Positions 7,553 to 8,443 of a stretch of 8,443 bases of DNA are shown here, one piece after another. The position numbers and the translations under genes are program-made. The notes under the pieces were generated by a model. The model saw nothing but the letters and a program-made list of their open reading frames with translations. It was not told the origin of the DNA and did not search any database. This DNA is from WRDS01 sp964492775 (lineage in GTDB: Bacteria; Actinomycetota; Coriobacteriia; Anaerosomatales; PHET01), in contig CAZBLH010000046.1 in the NCBI GenBank assembly GCA_964492775.1, positions 1-8,443 of the forward strand, read 5' to 3'. Each line of letters opens with the position of its first letter. Within the stretch, counting starts at the first letter, position 1.

Positions 7553-8133
7553 TGCGACGCACCTCCTTTCACGTAGTTCAACATGACATGTGACAGCAGC
7601 TCGTCTCGGTGCTTGCCGATCACCTCGACGAGTCGCTTCTCGCGGGCGGCAAGTCCCGCGAGTTGGGTGACCTTCTCCTGCTGTTCGATGGGCGGCACCT
7701 CGACGGGTAGCTCCTCGAGCGCGCGCCGACTGATCATCTTCACGTTGCTCCCCTCGATGTTCTTGGCGAAATAGGCCTGGCTCGGCTCCTGGTTGATGAT
7801 CCAGTTGAGATACTGGGGGAGGATGCTGGAGCTTGTGACACGGATGCGCAGGAGGGGTGCGGCGGCGATTACGGTGTCGACGTCGGCATCGACGATCGCC
7901 GACGTGACGCTCTCGCCGCGAGAGCGCACGAGGATGTCGCCGCGCTGAAGCCACTGGTGTGGCGGGGGTTCGAGGTCGACACGGTCGGCGTTCTCGAGGT
8001 CGACGACGTGGTCGTCGCCAAGGTCGCGCATCTGGACGACGCGGACGGGCGCATTGGGGTCAGAGCTGAGGCCCTCTCGGAATGAGTAGCCGAGCTGGAT
8101 GGATGCTATGTCTTTCAGGGCCACCGAGTTCAC
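7549..8133 (-). CDS. Half-size type I specificity protein (single TRD), first gene of the operon
   Basis: The 194-residue protein has one HsdS recognition domain (about 1-140; RGDILVRSRG at 64-73, ILPQYLNWIIN at 104-114) and one conserved helix beginning VPPIEQQEKVTQLAG (146-160) and running to about 186. That is exactly half of a normal HsdS. It diverges from either half of the downstream HsdS, so it is not a recent duplicate. The frame is intact, with its own start signal and coupling to hsdM (ATGA, 7549-7552), so it is unlikely to be a dying fragment. Single-TRD S proteins are known to work as dimers giving symmetric targets. It might instead modulate assembly with the full HsdS. The GTG start is chosen because GGAGGT (8139-8144) lies five bases upstream and the protein from there begins in the family manner (ALKDIASIQLGYSF, residues 5-18). 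Confidence 0.88.
   Translation of the reverse strand: MNSVALKDIASIQLGYSFREGLSSDPNAPVRVVQMRDLGDDHVVDLENADRVDLEPPPHQWLQRGDILVRSRGESVTSAIVDADVDTVIAAAPLLRIRVTSSSILPQYLNWIINQEPSQAYFAKNIEGSNVKMISRRALEELPVEVPPIEQQEKVTQLAGLAAREKRLVEVIGKHRDELLSHVMLNYVKGGASQ
7561..7569 (-). promoter_or_regulatory. Very strong ribosome binding site of hsdM
   Basis: AAAGGAGGT on the minus strand matches the 16S rRNA anti-Shine-Dalgarno along its core and is spaced eight bases from the ATG at 7552. It is the best site in the window, and it decides the hsdM start against the longer open frame. A methylase translated better than HsdR fits the need to protect host DNA first. Confidence 0.85.
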
Positions 8134-8138
8134 GCCGC

Positions 8139-8144
8139 ACCTCC
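8139..8144 (-). promoter_or_regulatory. Ribosome binding site fixing the GTG start of the half-S gene
   Basis: GGAGGT on the minus strand stands five bases before the GTG at 8133-8131. No ATG lies at a suitable place in this frame: the first internal methionine is residue 35, inside the recognition domain. Confidence 0.75.
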
Positions 8145-8147
8145 AAA

Positions 8148-8226
8148 TGCAGTATCCTTGCTACTGCAGTATCGACACGGTAGAGCCTGAAGTCAAGCCC
8201 CAATTTGCAGAAAGCGCGTTACTGCA
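8148..8226. promoter_or_regulatory. Candidate operator: TACTGCAGTA palindrome with outlying half-sites
   Basis: A perfect 10-base palindrome TACTGCAGTA lies at 8162-8171 and overlaps the -10 box. The 9-mer TGCAGTATC occurs at 8148-8156 and again at 8165-8173, a direct repeat with a 17-base period. A further TACTGCA lies at 8220-8226, upstream of the -35 box, within CGTT-actgc-AACG. Repeated half-sites around a promoter suggest binding of a repressor that would limit the R-M operon. No regulator gene is in the window, so this is inference from pattern only. Confidence 0.4.
8168..8196 (-). promoter_or_regulatory. Sigma70-like promoter of the R-M operon
   Basis: On the minus strand TTGACT (8196-8191, 5/6 match to TTGACA) is followed after exactly 17 bases by GATACT (8173-8168, 4/6 match to TATAAT). 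Transcription would start near 8161, giving a leader of about 28 bases that contains the GGAGGT of the first gene. It is the only promoter of this quality noticed at the operon head. An inverted cassette needs its own promoter because it cannot be read from an upstream integron promoter. Confidence 0.65.
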
Positions 8227-8290
8227 ACGTGAGACGACTTCAGGCATCCGTGATCAACCTGCTAGGATGCTGATGGGATAGGCGGAGGGC
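8227..8290. other. Short spacer between promoter region and attC, nothing recognised
   Basis: Together with the promoter and attC this belongs to the gene-free stretch 8134-8443. No convincing coding frame or terminator is seen in the spacer itself. Its last bases (8282-8290) extend the complementarity to the other end of the cassette. Confidence 0.5.
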
Positions 8291-8354
8291 GCTCTAACCC
8301 TGGCTTCCAGCAGACGCCGCTTCGCGGCGCAGCTGAAGCCAAGAGACGTTCGAC
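8291..8354 (+). other. attC recombination site (59-base element), complete
   Basis: The 64-base site reads in order: R''-like box GCTCTAAC (8291-8298); L'' arm TGGCTTCCAGC (8301-8311); hairpin GCCGC-TTC-GCGGC (8316-8328); L' arm GCTGAAGCCA (8332-8341); core GTTCGAC (8348-8354). L'' and L' pair over ten bases with a single unpaired C (8307 or 8308), which is an extrahelical G on the bottom strand, the strand that integron integrases recombine. Length, asymmetry and GC hairpin are those of typical attC sites. The R' box belongs to the next unit and departs from GTTRRRY (C at the fourth base), so R''/R' pairing is only partial in this linear form. Confidence 0.85.
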
Positions 8355-8443
8355 ACAACCTCGTGTGATACGCTGGGTTCAGTACGACTGGAACGCCCCG
8401 GGTTTGACGGAGGCTCCTTGGCTAGGATTCCTTAGAATCCTGG
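8349..8443. other. Start of the next unit, possibly an insertion-sequence end from 8389
   Basis: After the G/TT point at 8348/8349 a new cassette or unrelated flank begins. From 8389 the sequence starts with TGGAACGCCCCGGGTTTGAC and continues with a GGAGGCTCC, which resembles from memory the terminal repeats of some IS3-family elements beginning in TG. A hairpin AGGATTC-CTTA-GAATCCT follows at 8424-8441. The opposite IS end and any transposase would be beyond the window, so this is a weak call. No gene can be supported here. Confidence 0.25.

Larger units (their letters stand above)
109..8348 (+). mobile_element. Candidate giant integron gene cassette carrying a type I R-M operon
   Basis: The interval is bounded as an integrated integron cassette should be. 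It begins just after a G/TT cleavage point in GTTAGAGC (108-115) and ends with its own attC, whose R'' box GCTCTAAC (8291-8298) is the exact reverse complement of that beginning. The box departs from the consensus RYYYAAC/GTTRRRY at one position (C for R, G for Y), and the departure is mirrored at both ends, which argues that the ends belong together. Sequence just outside the two GTT cores is shared: GCGCAGCTGAAGC at 88-100 and 8327-8339, and GAC directly before each core. Cassettes usually hold one gene of a few hundred bases read in the attC direction; this one holds six genes on the opposite strand. No integrase or attI is present. The boundaries rest on pattern recognition and have not been tested with a covariance model. 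Confidence 0.7.

Noticed and set aside
6491..7576. 361-residue open frame on the + strand antisense to hsdM
   Set aside because: Same reason: it mirrors hsdM, has no recognisable domain and no convincing start signal.
7553..7954. Extension of the hsdM frame upstream of 7552
   Set aside because: The added 134 residues are arginine-rich shadow of the half-S gene; the strong AAAGGAGGT and the family N-terminus mark the ATG at 7552.
7549..8133. Half-S as a pseudogene remnant of a full HsdS
   Set aside because: It has a complete start signal, ends with an ATGA overlap to hsdM, contains a full recognition domain plus helix, and shows no leftover second domain upstream or downstream.
8099..8281. 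60-residue open frame on the + strand across the promoter
   Set aside because: It has no Shine-Dalgarno or recognisable features, and it overlaps the head of the half-S gene and the promoter/operator.
8424..8441. Hairpin AGGATTC-CTTA-GAATCCT as a terminator or second attC
   Set aside because: No T-run on either side within the window, and no R or L boxes around it. Its context lies past the window edge.

Overview
The window is GC-rich (roughly 60% by eye) bacterial DNA. It holds one leftward (minus-strand) operon of six genes that fills almost all of it. Read in transcription order (right to left) the genes are: a half-size type I specificity protein (8133-7549), the methyltransferase HsdM (7552-6044), a full two-domain specificity subunit HsdS (6047-4866), a DUF3800 protein (4869-4051), the motor/nuclease HsdR (4040-840) and a YgjP/DUF45-type zinc metallopeptidase (843-130). 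Four of the five junctions are 4-base ATGA stop/start overlaps. The fifth is a 10-base gap in which the hsdR Shine-Dalgarno overlaps the preceding stop codon. The set therefore looks like one transcript made as a complete type I restriction-modification system with accessory genes. A good sigma70-like promoter lies just upstream of the first gene (8168-8196), and a 10-base palindrome TACTGCAGTA covers its -10 region.

The ends of the window are the most striking part. At 8291-8354 there is what looks like a complete integron attC recombination site in + orientation: an R''-like box GCTCTAAC, an L'' arm with one unpaired C, a GC hairpin, the matching L' arm, and a GTT core. At 85-115 lies the right half of a second attC. 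It shares the 13-mer GCGCAGCTGAAGC with the first and ends in GTTAGAGC, the exact reverse complement of GCTCTAAC at the other end. That is the signature expected of the two ends of a single integron gene cassette. The interval 109-8348 (8240 bp) therefore reads as one very large cassette carrying a type I R-M system, inverted relative to attC and supplied with its own promoter. No integrase or attI is in the window, so a chromosomal array, a mobile integron and an integrase-less attC cluster cannot be told apart.

How the genes would work together: HsdM with HsdS methylates the target, and HsdR joins to translocate and cut unmodified DNA. The extra half-HsdS could form a second specificity as a dimer with HsdM. 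DUF3800 (probably a metal-dependent RNase H-like enzyme) and the metallopeptidase are co-translated passengers of unknown function. To the right of the cassette (8349-8443) lies the start of the next unit, with a sequence from 8389 that resembles an insertion-sequence end.

The organism cannot be named from the window. GC content, strong Shine-Dalgarno sites and the GCCGC-TTC-GCGGC style of attC hairpin would suit a proteobacterium (beta or gamma), but this is a weak inference.
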